A stretch of 64,000 nucleotides of DNA from Mesorhizobium loti (GCF_002858745.1 NZ_PJRO01000011.1:62001-126000); one strand, 5' to 3'; shown: positions 53,665-62,518, counted from the stretch's first letter. Numbers and translations: made by a program. Notes: a model not told the origin generated them from the letters alone.

Positions 53665-54612
53665 TCAGCCTTCGCTGTCCACCCACGCCTTGATCAGGTG
53701 ATGTGCGATGGCGCCCGGTGGTGGCGTCATCAAACCTTCCGGGTGACGCCGCTCAAGCATCAGCCGTGTCTCGTCGCGCGAGAACCAGCGACAATCTTCC
53801 AATTCGGTGAGGTCAGCCTGGATGTCTTCGTTCAGCGCCTCGCCGAAACAGCCAATCATCAGCGAATAGGGGAACGGCCAGGGTTGGCTGGCATGGTAGA
53901 CGACACGACCGAGCCGGATGCCCGCTTCCTCAAGGGTTTCGCGGCGCACGGCGGCCTCGATCGTCTCGCCGGGCTCGATGAACCCTGCGAGCGAAGAATA
54001 CATGCCGGGCGCGAAGTGCGGCCCGCGGCCCAGCAGGCATTGCTCGCGCGAAACCGTCAGCATGATCGCCACCGGATCGGTGCGCGGGAAATGATCGGTA
54101 CCGCATGCCGGGCAATGCCGCTTGTAACCGCCGGCGCGCATTTCGGACGGGTTTCCGCATTTCGAACAGAAGCGATGGCTGGAATTCCAGGAAAGCAGCG
54201 CGGCGCCCTGCGCCAGCGCGCCCAGTGCTGCTTCGTCGATCAGGCCCTGGATATAGACGGAGCGATGATCGATGGCTTTGACGGTTGCTGGCAATGCTTC
54301 CGGGGTCATTGCCGCCGGCGCCGCCAGGATCGCCTGCCCGTCGACGTACCCCAGCAGGATGGCCTCGGAAAGCGTGGTTTCGACGCCGGCGCTTTCGGCC
54401 AGATCGAACCAGGGATCGAAGGCGCCGCCATTCTTCAGCTTCAGATAGAGCCTGCCGTCGCGCATCGTCAGGATGCGTGCGCGGGGATCCTGCAACGCGA
54501 CTTGCACGCAATCGTCGGAACGATTCTCGGACTGACGGTCAATACGGTTGCCGGCAAAGCCGACGAATTGGCTGGGCTCGCGCAACGGCGCGTCGAACAG
54601 GCGAAAGGTCAT
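53665..54612 (-). CDS. nudC: NAD(+) diphosphatase NudC
   Basis: A 315-residue Nudix hydrolase that cleaves NAD(H) or removes NAD caps from RNA. A zinc ribbon has CSKCGNPSEM ... CPACGTDHFP. The Nudix box is GFIEPGETIEAAVRRETLEE then AGIRLG, and the NudC-specific QPWPFPYSLMIGCF follows. The start is ATG 54612 (MTFRLFDAPLREPS). It lies 36 nt downstream of the HIT gene in the same direction, so the two may be co-transcribed; both act on nucleotides. Confidence 0.95.
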   Translation of the reverse strand: MTFRLFDAPLREPSQFVGFAGNRIDRQSENRSDDCVQVALQDPRARILTMRDGRLYLKLKNGGAFDPWFDLAESAGVETTLSEAILLGYVDGQAILAAPAAMTPEALPATVKAIDHRSVYIQGLIDEAALGALAQGAALLSWNSSHRFCSKCGNPSEMRAGGYKRHCPACGTDHFPRTDPVAIMLTVSREQCLLGRGPHFAPGMYSSLAGFIEPGETIEAAVRRETLEEAGIRLGRVVYHASQPWPFPYSLMIGCFGEALNEDIQADLTELEDCRWFSRDETRLMLERRHPEGLMTPPPGAIAHHLIKAWVDSEG

Positions 54613-54648
54613 AGGGAGACTCAGGGGCTCGGCGGAATTGTCGGCGAT

Positions 54649-55074
54649 TTATAGCGCCGCCTTGATCTGTTCGGCAAACCGGTGGAGATCGGAACGTTTG
54701 TACGGTTCGCGTGGCCCGTGCCCCCATACCGGCCCCGGCCAGGCAGGATCGCCCTCGTTGCGGGCAATGACATGGACATGCAACTGACGAACGATGTTGC
54801 CGAGCGCAGCTGTGTTGATCTTGGTGCAGCCGGTCGCCGTCTTCAGCGCCTGCCCGACCATATTGGACTCGAAGGTCAGCATCGCTTGGTCGAGCGGAGT
54901 AAGGTCGTGCAATTCCTCGATGCCGGGCCGCTGCGGCACCAGGACCAGCCACGGCCAGCGGCAATCGTTCATGATGCGCAGTTCGCACAGGCCGAGCCAC
55001 AACAATTGTTCGCTGTCTGCCTCCAACCGGGCATCCAGCGAAAATCCGGCCTTGAGGCCAGGCAGCATCGGCAT
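54649..55074 (-). CDS. HIT family nucleotide hydrolase/transferase
   Basis: A 141-residue protein of the HIT superfamily. The His triad is LHVHVIAR (HxHxx), with CELRIMNDCRWPWLVLVPQR and NIVRQLHVHVI around it. The third His is replaced by the downstream residue pattern of the HIT_DUF-type members; the nucleophile His in the middle is present. It probably hydrolyses dinucleotides or AMP-lysine type substrates. nudC follows it on the same strand. The SRP RNA lies 140 nt upstream and is read away from it. Confidence 0.87.
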   Translation of the reverse strand: MPMLPGLKAGFSLDARLEADSEQLLWLGLCELRIMNDCRWPWLVLVPQRPGIEELHDLTPLDQAMLTFESNMVGQALKTATGCTKINTAALGNIVRQLHVHVIARNEGDPAWPGPVWGHGPREPYKRSDLHRFAEQIKAAL

Positions 55075-55212
55075 TCCCCCAGAGATTTGTCAGGAGGCTA
55101 AAGCGCCGCCGGGCTCGTCGCAAGCCCCTCATTGGTCTGCTCTCGTGGCCGGTATCTGTTCTGCGCCCGTGCATGACACTTGCATTCCGGTGCCAAATTG
55201 CCGATATGGGGG

Positions 55213-55312
55213 ATGGGAGGTTGGTGGTGGACGATCCACTCGCCAACCGGGTCAGGTCCGGAAGGAAGCAGCCCTAACGAGCCCGGAACGGGTCATTGTT
55301 CCAGCCTCCCGC
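55213..55312 (+). ncRNA. ffs: Signal recognition particle RNA, small bacterial type
   Basis: The conserved core GGTCAGGTCCGGAAGGAAGC lies at 55250-55270 region, with AGCAGCC next; this is the SRP54-binding loop with the GGAA tetraloop. The ends GGGAGGTTGG (55215-55224) and CCAGCCTCCC (55301-55310) pair, giving a single hairpin of about 100 nt. It guides Ffh to nascent membrane proteins. The remainder of the 343-bp gap before dnaX shows nothing else. Ends are approximate. Confidence 0.93.
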
Positions 55313-55417
55313 CTCTTCGCTCTTCTCCCGCGGTCCTTCTGTCGCGAACAATAACGGCGCGCAGCTCAGCGGGCGAAACTATTTGCGGAAACAGGCTCCA
55401 GGGAGCAGTCAGGGCGG

Positions 55418-57223
55418 ATGAGCGAAGCCGGAAACAATCCCGCACCGGAAAAGGCCTCTGGTGGCTACCGCGTGCTGGCGCGCAAATATCGCCCGTCCAA
55501 TTTCTCCGAATTGATCGGCCAGGAGCCGATGGTGCGGACGCTGACCAACGCGTTTTCCACCGGACGCGTCGCTCAGGCATGGATGCTGACCGGCGTGCGC
55601 GGTGTTGGGAAGACAACCACCGCGCGTATTCTTGCCCGCGCACTCAATTACAAGACTGCCGAAATCGATCGTCCTTCCGTCGACCTTTCCGTGCCAGGCG
55701 AGCATTGCCAGGCGATCATGGAGGGTCGCCACGTCGACGTCATCGAGATGGACGCTGCCTCCCATACAGGCATCGACGACATCCGCGACATCATCGATCG
55801 TGTTCGCTACGCGCCGGTCTCTGCGCGCTACAAAGTCTACATCATCGACGAGGTGCACATGCTCTCCACGCAGGCCTTCAACGGCCTGCTGAAGACGCTG
55901 GAAGAGCCGCCACCGCATGTGAAATTCATCTTCGCCACTACCGAAATCCGCAAGGTTCCGATCACGGTGCTGTCGCGCTGCCAGCGCTTCGACCTGCGCC
56001 GTATCGACGCCGCCGTGATCAAGGCGGATCTGAAGCGCATTGCCGGCCTTGAACAGATCGAGGCCGACGACGATGCACTGGCCATGGTTGCACGCGCCGC
56101 CGAAGGATCGATGCGCGACGCCCAGTCGATCTTCGACCAGGCCATCGCCCACAGTGCCGGCAATGTCACGGCGGAAGCCGTGCGTGCCATGCTCGGCCTT
56201 GCCGACCGTGCCCGCATCGTCGACCTGTTCGAACATATCATGAAGGGCGACGTCGCTTCGGCACTTCAGGCCCTGCGGGCGCTCTACGATGTCGGTGCCG
56301 ATCCTGCCGCCATCCTCACCGACCTTGCCGAATTCACGCATCTGGTCACGCGTCTGCGTTTCATCGCAGGCGCGGCTGACGACGCGGCACTCAGCGAGGA
56401 TGAACGCACAAGAGGCCTTGAATTCTCGCGCACGCTGTCGGTGCGGGTCCTGTCGCGCAGCTGGCAGATGCTGCTCAAGGGCATTCCGGAAGTACAAAGC
56501 TCCAACCGACCGGTTAGTGCCGCCGAAATGGTGCTGATCAGGCTCGCGCACGCGGCTGACCTGCCGACCCTGGATGAAGCGCTGAAGTCGCTGGAAAACG
56601 GGCAACCGGCGCCCGGAGCCGCGGCGCGTGCGAATGGCGCCCCCGCCCCTGGCGGCGGAAACGGCGGCACCGCGATGGCCTCAGTGCGCATGCCGGTCGC
56701 TCCTGGCGGCGGGCAGACCATGCGTCTGGTGGAGCAGGCTCCGGCCCCTGCCTTCGTACCGGCGCCGGAGCCGGTGCAGGAGCAGCAGTCGGTGCCGGTC
56801 AAATCGCTGGCCGACATCATCGCTCTTGCCGACCAGAACCGCGACATCGCCTTCAAGGTGCTCGTGAAGCGATATGTGCGGCCCGTGCGATTCGAGCCGG
56901 GCCGTATTGACGTGGCTTTGACCGAAGACGCGCCGAAGATGCTGCTTAACGACATGACATCGAAGCTGCGTGCCTGGACCGGTCGCAGCTGGCTGGTGTC
57001 CCTGTCGAAGGAAGAGGGTGGCCAGACGCTGGCCGAGGTCGAAACGACGCGACGTGAAAATGCGTTTTCCGACGCTCGCGCCGACCCTGCGGTGGCTGCG
57101 ATCCTCGCCCGCTTCCCCGGTGCCAAGATTATCGACGTGCGCATTCCCGACGCACCTGCTGCCGAAAACGAAGATGCAGACCTGCCGGTGGAGCCGGCAG
57201 GAGACGACGACACCGATATTTGA
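55418..57223 (+). CDS. dnaX: DNA polymerase III subunit tau/gamma
   Basis: A 601-residue clamp-loader ATPase that organises the replisome. The P-loop is GVRGVGKTTTA (residues 59-69), Walker B is YIIDEVHML, sensor 1 is FATTEIRKVPITVLSRCQRF. The four-Cys zinc module of other DnaX proteins is largely lost: the region reads LNYKTAEIDRPSVDLSVPGE then HCQAI, with a single Cys. A Pro/Gly-rich linker from about residue 400 leads to a C-terminal domain for polymerase contact. No strong frameshift signal for a gamma form was noticed. ybaB follows after 13 nt. Confidence 0.96.
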   Translation: MSEAGNNPAPEKASGGYRVLARKYRPSNFSELIGQEPMVRTLTNAFSTGRVAQAWMLTGVRGVGKTTTARILARALNYKTAEIDRPSVDLSVPGEHCQAIMEGRHVDVIEMDAASHTGIDDIRDIIDRVRYAPVSARYKVYIIDEVHMLSTQAFNGLLKTLEEPPPHVKFIFATTEIRKVPITVLSRCQRFDLRRIDAAVIKADLKRIAGLEQIEADDDALAMVARAAEGSMRDAQSIFDQAIAHSAGNVTAEAVRAMLGLADRARIVDLFEHIMKGDVASALQALRALYDVGADPAAILTDLAEFTHLVTRLRFIAGAADDAALSEDERTRGLEFSRTLSVRVLSRSWQMLLKGIPEVQSSNRPVSAAEMVLIRLAHAADLPTLDEALKSLENGQPAPGAAARANGAPAPGGGNGGTAMASVRMPVAPGGGQTMRLVEQAPAPAFVPAPEPVQEQQSVPVKSLADIIALADQNRDIAFKVLVKRYVRPVRFEPGRIDVALTEDAPKMLLNDMTSKLRAWTGRSWLVSLSKEEGGQTLAEVETTRRENAFSDARADPAVAAILARFPGAKIIDVRIPDAPAAENEDADLPVEPAGDDDTDI

Positions 57224-57236
57224 AAAGGACCAGACG

Positions 57237-57560
57237 ATGAAAGATCTGCTCGGCCTGATGGGCAAGGCGAAAGAAATGCAGGCCAAGTTCCAGTCCATGC
57301 AGGAGGAGATCGCCAGTCTCGAGGCCACCGGCCAGGCTGGCGGCGGGCTGGTCAATGTTACGCTGACTGGCAAGTTCGAGATGAAGGTACTGAAGATCGA
57401 TCCGTCGCTGTTCAAGGAAGACGAGGTTGAAATCCTGGAAGACCTCATTCTGGCAGCTCACAACGACGCCAAGGTCAAGGTCGAACAGATCATGCAGGAA
57501 AAAACCAAGGCGTTGACTGCAGGCTTGCCTCTGCCGCCCGGCATGAAGTTGCCATTTTAA
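57237..57560 (+). CDS. Nucleoid-associated YbaB/EbfC family protein
   Basis: A 107-residue DNA-binding protein. It starts MKDLLGLMGKAKEMQAKFQS, a helical tweezer-like arm, with GGGLVNVTLTGKFEMKVLKI and LEDLILAAHNDAK, then KVEQIMQEKTKALTAGLPLP. The start is ATG 57237, right after the dnaX stop; AAAGGAC lies upstream. The dnaX-ybaB-recR order is widely conserved; here a cell wall hydrolase intervenes between ybaB and recR. Confidence 0.94.
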   Translation: MKDLLGLMGKAKEMQAKFQSMQEEIASLEATGQAGGGLVNVTLTGKFEMKVLKIDPSLFKEDEVEILEDLILAAHNDAKVKVEQIMQEKTKALTAGLPLPPGMKLPF

Positions 57561-57671
57561 ATGAGGGCAGAAGGTGTCTGAAGAAGAGCGAGAGGATTTA
57601 TAAAGAATATACGGGTATTTGCTCTTGCTCTCCTTGTGTTACGAATTGAAACATTGCGTTATTTGCGTCGA

Positions 57672-57687
57672 TTAACCACTCGGTAAC
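57672..57687 (+). promoter_or_regulatory. CtrA-like site upstream of the cell wall hydrolase
   Basis: TTAA-N7-GTAAC at 57672-57687, one base short of the CtrA consensus TTAA-N7-TTAAC. The position is about 145 nt before the hydrolase start. CtrA in related bacteria controls cell-division and envelope genes. A single site of this kind arises by chance often enough to keep this tentative. Confidence 0.35.
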
Positions 57688-57762
57688 GACTTCCTTAAAT
57701 CCACGAATTGTTCACCTTGTTCGGCAAAGTAAGGCTTTAGCCATCTTTTTGCCCGAAAGTGT

Positions 57763-57809
57763 CTCATTCTTGCCGCATATCCTGGGGACAAGGCGGCTGC
57801 AAGAATGAG
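57763..57809 (+). promoter_or_regulatory. Ribosome-site-sequestering hairpin in the hydrolase leader
   Basis: CTCATTCTTGC (57763-57773) and GCAAGAATGAG (57799-57809) are perfect 11-bp arms, with CCGC and GCGG able to extend the stem. The 3' arm contains the GAG of the GAGGGA ribosome site that precedes the TTG starts at 57816 and 57819. Folding would hide that site. Confidence 0.6.
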
Positions 57810-57818
57810 GGACGTTTG

Positions 57819-58694
57819 TTGATCGCCACACGTTGGAAAAAGCTGATCGCCCTGGGGACGGTTGTCCTGGGCCCGCTCTTCCTGGCTGCCTGCAGCCAGA
57901 CCACCGGCAATCACGGCCTGTCCGTTGCCAAGCTTTCCGATTCGGCTGCTCCCAGCTCCAGGGTCGGTGCCTACCGATACACCAGCCGCGACAAGGAATG
58001 CCTGGCGCGCGCGATGTTCTTTGAATCGAATCGTTCCAGCCGTGACGGCATGGTTGCCGTCGGCACGGTGGTCATGAATCGTCTGCGCTCCGGCAAATAT
58101 GGCGACAACATTTGCAGCGTTGTTGGTCAACGCGGCCAGTTCGCGCCGGGGGTTATGACCCGCCGTATGAATTCCAAAGCGATGCCGGACGTTGAGGCCG
58201 CTGCCGAGGCGGTGCTCAAGGGTGAGCGCTCGGCCAAGGCGAAGAACTCGATGTTCTTTCACACCGCAGGCCTGAAGTTCCCCTACAAGAATATGCATTA
58301 TGTGTTGGTTGCCGGTGGCAATGCTTTCTACGAGAAGCGCGGCCGCAACTGGCAGCCGCTGCCGGACGAGAGCCCGACCATGATGGCCGCGGCGACGCCG
58401 GTTGCTCCGGCCGAGACCGTTGCTGTCGCTTCGGCGGCGACTGTTCCGACGACGGCCTTTGCTTCGACAAAGCCGGCGGCAGCCCAGGCCACCGCGCCCG
58501 TGATGGTAGCATCGGCTGAGCCTGCTCGGCTGCCGGTCATCGCCGCCTCGGCGGTGCCCAGCCAAAGGCCCCAACCCGTTTTGGCCTCGGTCACGACTTC
58601 CGAACCTGAGCCGGTGATGTCGTTCCAGTCGACGCCGGAAAATACGGACGCCATCGGCGCTCTTATTGTCTCGGAAAGCCGCCCGCTGCAGTGA
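57819..58694 (+). CDS. SleB-type cell wall hydrolase, predicted lipoprotein
   Basis: A protein of about 291 residues from the TTG at 57819. WKKLIALGTVVLGPLFLAAC is a lipoprotein signal with lipobox LAAC. The Hydrolase_2 (SleB) domain follows: CLARAMFFESNRSSRDGMVA then NRLRSGKYGDNICSVVGQ, containing the catalytic Glu of FES. From about residue 200 a Pro/Ala/Thr-rich low-complexity tail runs to the C-terminus. A GTG start at 57759 would add 20 residues and disturb the signal. The enzyme probably cleaves peptidoglycan glycan strands. The start choice is uncertain; the leader hairpin described separately may control it. Confidence 0.82.
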   Translation: MIATRWKKLIALGTVVLGPLFLAACSQTTGNHGLSVAKLSDSAAPSSRVGAYRYTSRDKECLARAMFFESNRSSRDGMVAVGTVVMNRLRSGKYGDNICSVVGQRGQFAPGVMTRRMNSKAMPDVEAAAEAVLKGERSAKAKNSMFFHTAGLKFPYKNMHYVLVAGGNAFYEKRGRNWQPLPDESPTMMAAATPVAPAETVAVASAATVPTTAFASTKPAAAQATAPVMVASAEPARLPVIAASAVPSQRPQPVLASVTTSEPEPVMSFQSTPENTDAIGALIVSESRPLQ

Positions 58695-58810
58695 TTTGCA
58701 CGCCCGCCTGAGCCGTATGCGACCGACTGCCGGCGGCATCTGTCTGGAATAGCACTGGCGCTCGTGGCTGCTCAGTTCCAAAACGGTCGAAAAAATCCTA
58801 AATCGGTGCG

Positions 58811-59416
58811 ATGTCCAAGCGAATCGCCGGCCCGGAAATCGAACGCCTGATCCAGCTTCTGGCTAAGGTGCCGGGGCTTGGGCCGCGTTCAGCACGCCGT
58901 GCGGCGCTGCATCTCATCAAGAAAAAGGATCAGCTGCTGGCGCCCTTGGCCAATGCCATGGGCGAGGCGGTCGAGAAGGTGCGCATCTGCTCGACCTGCG
59001 GCAATGTCGATACTGCCGATCCTTGCATGATCTGTACCGATCCGCGTCGTGACGATGCCATGCTGATCGTTGTCGAGGATGTTTCCGACCTTTGGGCACT
59101 GGAACGGGCAGCGGCCATGAATGTCCGCTACCACGTGCTCGGCGGCACGCTGTCGCCGCTCGACGGCATCGGCCCCGATCAACTCAACATCCGATCGCTT
59201 GTTGATCGGATCGCTGCCGGCGCGATCAAGGAAGTGATTCTTGCCGTCAACGCCACGGTCGAGGGCCAGACCACGGCGCACTACCTTACCGACCAGCTCT
59301 CCGACTTCGACGTGAAGGTGACAAGGCTGGCGCATGGCGTGCCGGTCGGTGGCGAACTCGATTATCTGGACGAAGGCACGCTGGCTGCCGCGCTGAAGTC
59401 GCGCACGACTTTTTGA
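58811..59416 (+). CDS. recR: Recombination protein RecR
   Basis: A 201-residue recombination mediator that acts with RecF and RecO to load RecA. HhH motif: LLAKVPGLGPRSARRAALHL near the N-terminus; C4 zinc finger: CSTCGNVDTADPCMICTDPR; Toprim: MLIVVEDVSDLWALERA; Walker-like C-terminus GVPVGGELDYLDEGTLAAAL. The start is ATG 58811. It lies 116 nt after the hydrolase, and the next gene starts just past its stop. Confidence 0.97.
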   Translation: MSKRIAGPEIERLIQLLAKVPGLGPRSARRAALHLIKKKDQLLAPLANAMGEAVEKVRICSTCGNVDTADPCMICTDPRRDDAMLIVVEDVSDLWALERAAAMNVRYHVLGGTLSPLDGIGPDQLNIRSLVDRIAAGAIKEVILAVNATVEGQTTAHYLTDQLSDFDVKVTRLAHGVPVGGELDYLDEGTLAAALKSRTTF

Positions 59417-59439
59417 AACGAGGCTTCGAGAAAGACTGG

Positions 59440-60702
59440 ATGGATCGCTTCTCTGGCTGGTTGCTGTCTTCTTCGTTGAAATGCCTGCTCCTGCTCGTTG
59501 CGCTTGCAGCAGGTTTTGCGGGGTCCGTTTCCGCCGCCCCTGTCGATGACCAGTTCCGCGCCTGGCTGCAGAATGATCTCTGGCCCGAAGCCAAGGCGAA
59601 AGGGATATCGCAATCCACCTTCAACGCTGCTTTTGACGGCGTAAGACCCAATCTCAAGCTGCCCGATCTCGTTCTGCCGGGCGAAAAGCCCAAGACGCCC
59701 AAGAAACAGCACCAGGCCGAGTTCGGTTCTCCCGGTGCCTATTTTGCAGAAAAGATCGTCGCAGCCGTTTCCAATGGTGGGCGCGCCCGCACCGGAAAAT
59801 ACGCTGCGACGCTGCGCCAGATCGAAAAACGCTACGGCGTGCCGGGCTCTGTGGTGCTGGCGATCTGGGGCCGCGAAAGCGGCTTCGGTGCAGCCAAGAT
59901 ACCTTATGACGCTTTCGAGGTGCTGGGCACCAAGGCTTTCATGGCAACACGCAAGGATATGTTCCGCGAAGAACTGCTGGCGGCGCTGGAGATCGTACAG
60001 CGCGGCCTTGCTCCGGTTGGCGCCATGAAGTCCTCCTGGGCCGGCGCGCTCGGCCAGCCGCAGTTCATGCCGACATCCTTCCTGAAACATGCGGTCGATT
60101 TCGACGGCGACGGCAAGACCGATATCTGGAACTCGGTGCCGGACGTCATGGGATCGATCGCCAACTATCTCGTCCATTATGGCTGGGTGAAAGGGCGCGG
60201 CTGGGGCTACGAGGTCACTGCTCCCGATGCGGTTTCCTGCTCGTTGGAGGGGCCGGACCGCGGCAAGCCCGTTTCGGCTTGGGGCAAGCTCGGCGTCCGT
60301 CGGGTCGATGGCAAGCCGTTTCCGGCCGGTGAGAGCGCTGTCGAGGCATTCCTGATGATGCCGGCCGGGCGCCATGGTCCGGCATTCCTGGTCACACCGA
60401 ATTTCTATGTGCTGAAGGAATACAACACATCCGACCTCTACGCGCTGTTCATCGGCTTGGGGGCGGATCGAATCGCGCAGGGCGATCATCGCTTTTCGGC
60501 GGAATGGGGCGCGGTGGGTGGACTTTACAGGTCGGACATCGCCGGCCTGCAGCGGGTGCTTGAAAAGAAGGGTTATGACGTCGGCAGCGCCGACGGCCTT
60601 CCGGGTTTCAAGACACGTCGCTCAATCGGCGAATGGCAGGCCAGGAACGGCCGCGCAGCGACCTGCTATCCCGATGCGGAACTCGTGCGCGCGGTGAAAT
60701 AG
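59440..60702 (+). CDS. MltB-type lytic murein transglycosylase with peptidoglycan-binding domain
   Basis: A 420-residue enzyme with a Sec signal peptide (KCLLLLVALAAGFAGSVSA). The SLT_2 domain is clear: LAIWGRESGFGAAKIPYDAF with the catalytic Glu, then SWAGALGQPQFMPTSFLKHA and DFDGDGKTDIWNSVPDVMGS. A PG_binding_1 domain is at the C-terminus (LQRVLEKKGYDVGSADGLPG). I prefer ATG 59440 over the TTG at 59413 because it gives a clean signal peptide. It cleaves glycan strands with anhydro-sugar formation. It follows recR by about 23 nt. Confidence 0.9.
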   Translation: MDRFSGWLLSSSLKCLLLLVALAAGFAGSVSAAPVDDQFRAWLQNDLWPEAKAKGISQSTFNAAFDGVRPNLKLPDLVLPGEKPKTPKKQHQAEFGSPGAYFAEKIVAAVSNGGRARTGKYAATLRQIEKRYGVPGSVVLAIWGRESGFGAAKIPYDAFEVLGTKAFMATRKDMFREELLAALEIVQRGLAPVGAMKSSWAGALGQPQFMPTSFLKHAVDFDGDGKTDIWNSVPDVMGSIANYLVHYGWVKGRGWGYEVTAPDAVSCSLEGPDRGKPVSAWGKLGVRRVDGKPFPAGESAVEAFLMMPAGRHGPAFLVTPNFYVLKEYNTSDLYALFIGLGADRIAQGDHRFSAEWGAVGGLYRSDIAGLQRVLEKKGYDVGSADGLPGFKTRRSIGEWQARNGRAATCYPDAELVRAVK

Positions 60703-60710
60703 CATCCGCG

Positions 60711-60772
60711 AGAGCAATCCAGCAAAAATGCGCAGCGGTTTTGCGCCCGGAATTGCGTAAAACAAGGAGTTG
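60711..60772. repeat. RIME-like mosaic repeat, truncated A copy
   Basis: AGAGCAATCCAGCAAAAATGC then GCAGCGGTTTTGCGCCC and GGAATTGCGTAAAACAAGGAGTTG, without the closing hairpin of the other A copies. It starts 8 nt after the transglycosylase stop and ends just before the luciferase-like gene's stop at 60779. Confidence 0.85.
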
Positions 60773-60778
60773 CCGGGA

Positions 60779-61780
60779 TCACGCAGCCTTCGACATGCCG
60801 CGATGGATATCGGCCAGCATCTCGAAGGAGCGTACACGGGCGGCATGATCGAAGACCTGAGCAGTCACCATCAGTTCGTCGGCGCCGGTGCGTGCGATGA
60901 AGGCCTCGACACCTTGCTTTACCGTTTCCGCTGAGCCGACCACGGCGCAGGACAGTGCCTGGTTCAGCATGGTGCGTGCAACGGGATCGAGATCGCGATC
61001 ATAACCTTCGACCGGCGGCGGCAGCCGGCCCGGTCGGCCGCTGCGCAGGTTGACGAAGGCCTGCTGCAGCGAGGTAAACAGCAACCGTGCTTCCGCATCG
61101 GTCGGCGCGGCGATCACGTTGAGGCCGAGCATGACGCGCGGCTTGTCGAGATGCTGCGAAGGTTCGAACCGCGTGCGGTAGACCTCGAGTGCCTGATCGA
61201 GCTCCGCCGGTGCGAAATGCGAGGCGAAAGCGTAGGGCAGGCCGAGCATGGCGGCGAGCTGCGCGCCGTAGAGGCTGGAGCCGAGGATCCAGACCGGCAC
61301 GTTTTCGCCTTCGCCCGGCACGGCGCGGATGCGCTGGCCTTCCTCGGCCGGCTCGAAATAGGCCATCAGTTCGACGACATCGCGCGGGAAACTATCGACG
61401 CCGGCGTCGAGGTTTCGGCGCAACGCTCGCGCCGTCATCATGTCGGTGCCCGGTGCGCGGCCGAGGCCGAGATCGATACGGCCCGGGTGAAGCGCGGCCA
61501 GCGTGCCGAATTGTTCGGCGATCACCAGTGGCGCATGGTTGGGCAGCATGATGCCGCCCGCCCCGACGCGGATGGTTTTGGTGCCGGCCGCGACATGGGC
61601 GATGACGACGGCCGTGGCGGCGCTGGCGATTCCCGGCATGTTGTGATGTTCGGCCAGCCAGTAGCGTTTGTAGCCCAGCCGCTCGGCGTGGCGGGCAAGG
61701 TCCAGCGTATTGGCCAGCGACTGCGCGGGCGTGCTGCCTTCGCCGACGGGTGACAGGTCAAGAACGGAGAGATCGGTCAT
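60779..61780 (-). CDS. LLM class flavin-dependent oxidoreductase (luciferase-like)
   Basis: A 333-residue member of the bacterial luciferase-like monooxygenase family (MsnO8/YhbW type). Typical sequences: LSVLDLSPVGEGSTPAQSL, YWLAEHHNMPGIASAATAV, VGAGGIMLPNHAPLVIAEQF then HPGRIDLGLGRAPGTD. I start at ATG 61780 because GCGGGA sits about seven nt upstream. Uses FMNH2 or F420-like cofactor for oxidation of an unknown compound. It stands alone between repeats and reads against the transglycosylase. Confidence 0.88.
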   Translation of the reverse strand: MTDLSVLDLSPVGEGSTPAQSLANTLDLARHAERLGYKRYWLAEHHNMPGIASAATAVVIAHVAAGTKTIRVGAGGIMLPNHAPLVIAEQFGTLAALHPGRIDLGLGRAPGTDMMTARALRRNLDAGVDSFPRDVVELMAYFEPAEEGQRIRAVPGEGENVPVWILGSSLYGAQLAAMLGLPYAFASHFAPAELDQALEVYRTRFEPSQHLDKPRVMLGLNVIAAPTDAEARLLFTSLQQAFVNLRSGRPGRLPPPVEGYDRDLDPVARTMLNQALSCAVVGSAETVKQGVEAFIARTGADELMVTAQVFDHAARVRSFEMLADIHRGMSKAA

Positions 61781-61871
61781 GGGCATGTCCCGCTGCAAGG
61801 TTCGGTCGCATATAGGGTTGCCCTGCCGATCCGGCAAACCGAGACATTAGGCCAGCGGCCAACGCATCAGC

Positions 61872-61895
61872 CCGAAAATCGAATTCGATTTTCGG
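61872..61895. repeat. Perfect 24-bp palindrome, copy C2
   Basis: CCGAAAATCGAA followed by TTCGATTTTCGG, a perfect palindrome. Related stem-loops lie at 41372 and 62519. It is about 180 nt upstream of the DUF6481 gene and 90 nt upstream of the luciferase-like gene's start. It may be a repeat unit rather than an operator. Confidence 0.8.
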
Positions 61896-62072
61896 AAGGC
61901 ACGATGCCCACATTCAAAAGTGCTAGCGCGTCCAAACGGAGGCGCGGCGCTCCAATGTGTCGTTGCGCTGCAACATACGCGTTCTATTCATGGCTGGCAT
62001 ACCGAATTGGTGCTTGATCTCTGCTTTCGCGCGCGTATGTAAGCCCCGCACATAGATTTCAGGGAACTGGAC

Positions 62073-62501
62073 TTGGCTATCTACAGGGAAAAAGACATTT
62101 TCGAGCGGCGCAATGCCGCAAACGAGGCAAAGAAGGCGCTCCTGGAGCGCTTCAAGGCAAAACCGGCAGCGGACGATCCGGCAGTGCTGGCCCGCCAGGC
62201 GGAACGCAAGGCGATCCTCGAAGCACGCGCTGTCCGTGAAGCTGAAAAGGCCCGGCTGAAGCAGGAGCGTCTGGCCCGCGAAGCCGCCGAGAAGGCTGCC
62301 CGCGATGCCGCTGCGGAAGCCGCAAGGCTCGAGGCCGAAGCGAAGGCGCGCGAGGAAGCTGCGTTGCGCGAGGCGGAAGAAAACGACCGCATCTCGCGCG
62401 TGCTGGCCGACGAGGCTGAGCGCAAAGCCAAGCGCGATGCCCGCTACGCCGCCCGCAAGTCGCGCGTCGGTCGCACGCCTCCGGGTTTCTCGGCGCGCTG
62501 A
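62073..62501 (+). CDS. DUF6481 family protein, charged coiled-coil
   Basis: A 142-residue protein. The N-terminal IFERRNAANEAKKALLERFK matches the DUF6481 family of alphaproteobacteria. From about residue 45 to 125 it is almost entirely Ala, Glu, Arg and Lys in long helical runs (EAEKARLKQERLAREAAEKA), so a long coiled-coil or single helix is expected. The end is basic (RKSRVGRTPPGFSAR). The start is TTG 62073 with AGGGA seven nt before. Function unknown. The 290-nt region before it carries a conserved-looking leader with the C2 palindrome. Confidence 0.8.
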   Translation: MAIYREKDIFERRNAANEAKKALLERFKAKPAADDPAVLARQAERKAILEARAVREAEKARLKQERLAREAAEKAARDAAAEAARLEAEAKAREEAALREAEENDRISRVLADEAERKAKRDARYAARKSRVGRTPPGFSAR

Positions 62502-62518
62502 TTGTCCGGCGCATGACC

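Noticed and set aside
55418..57223. Programmed -1 frameshift in dnaX giving a gamma form
   Set aside because: I saw no A AAA AAG type slippery run in the linker region; the frame is open to the end.
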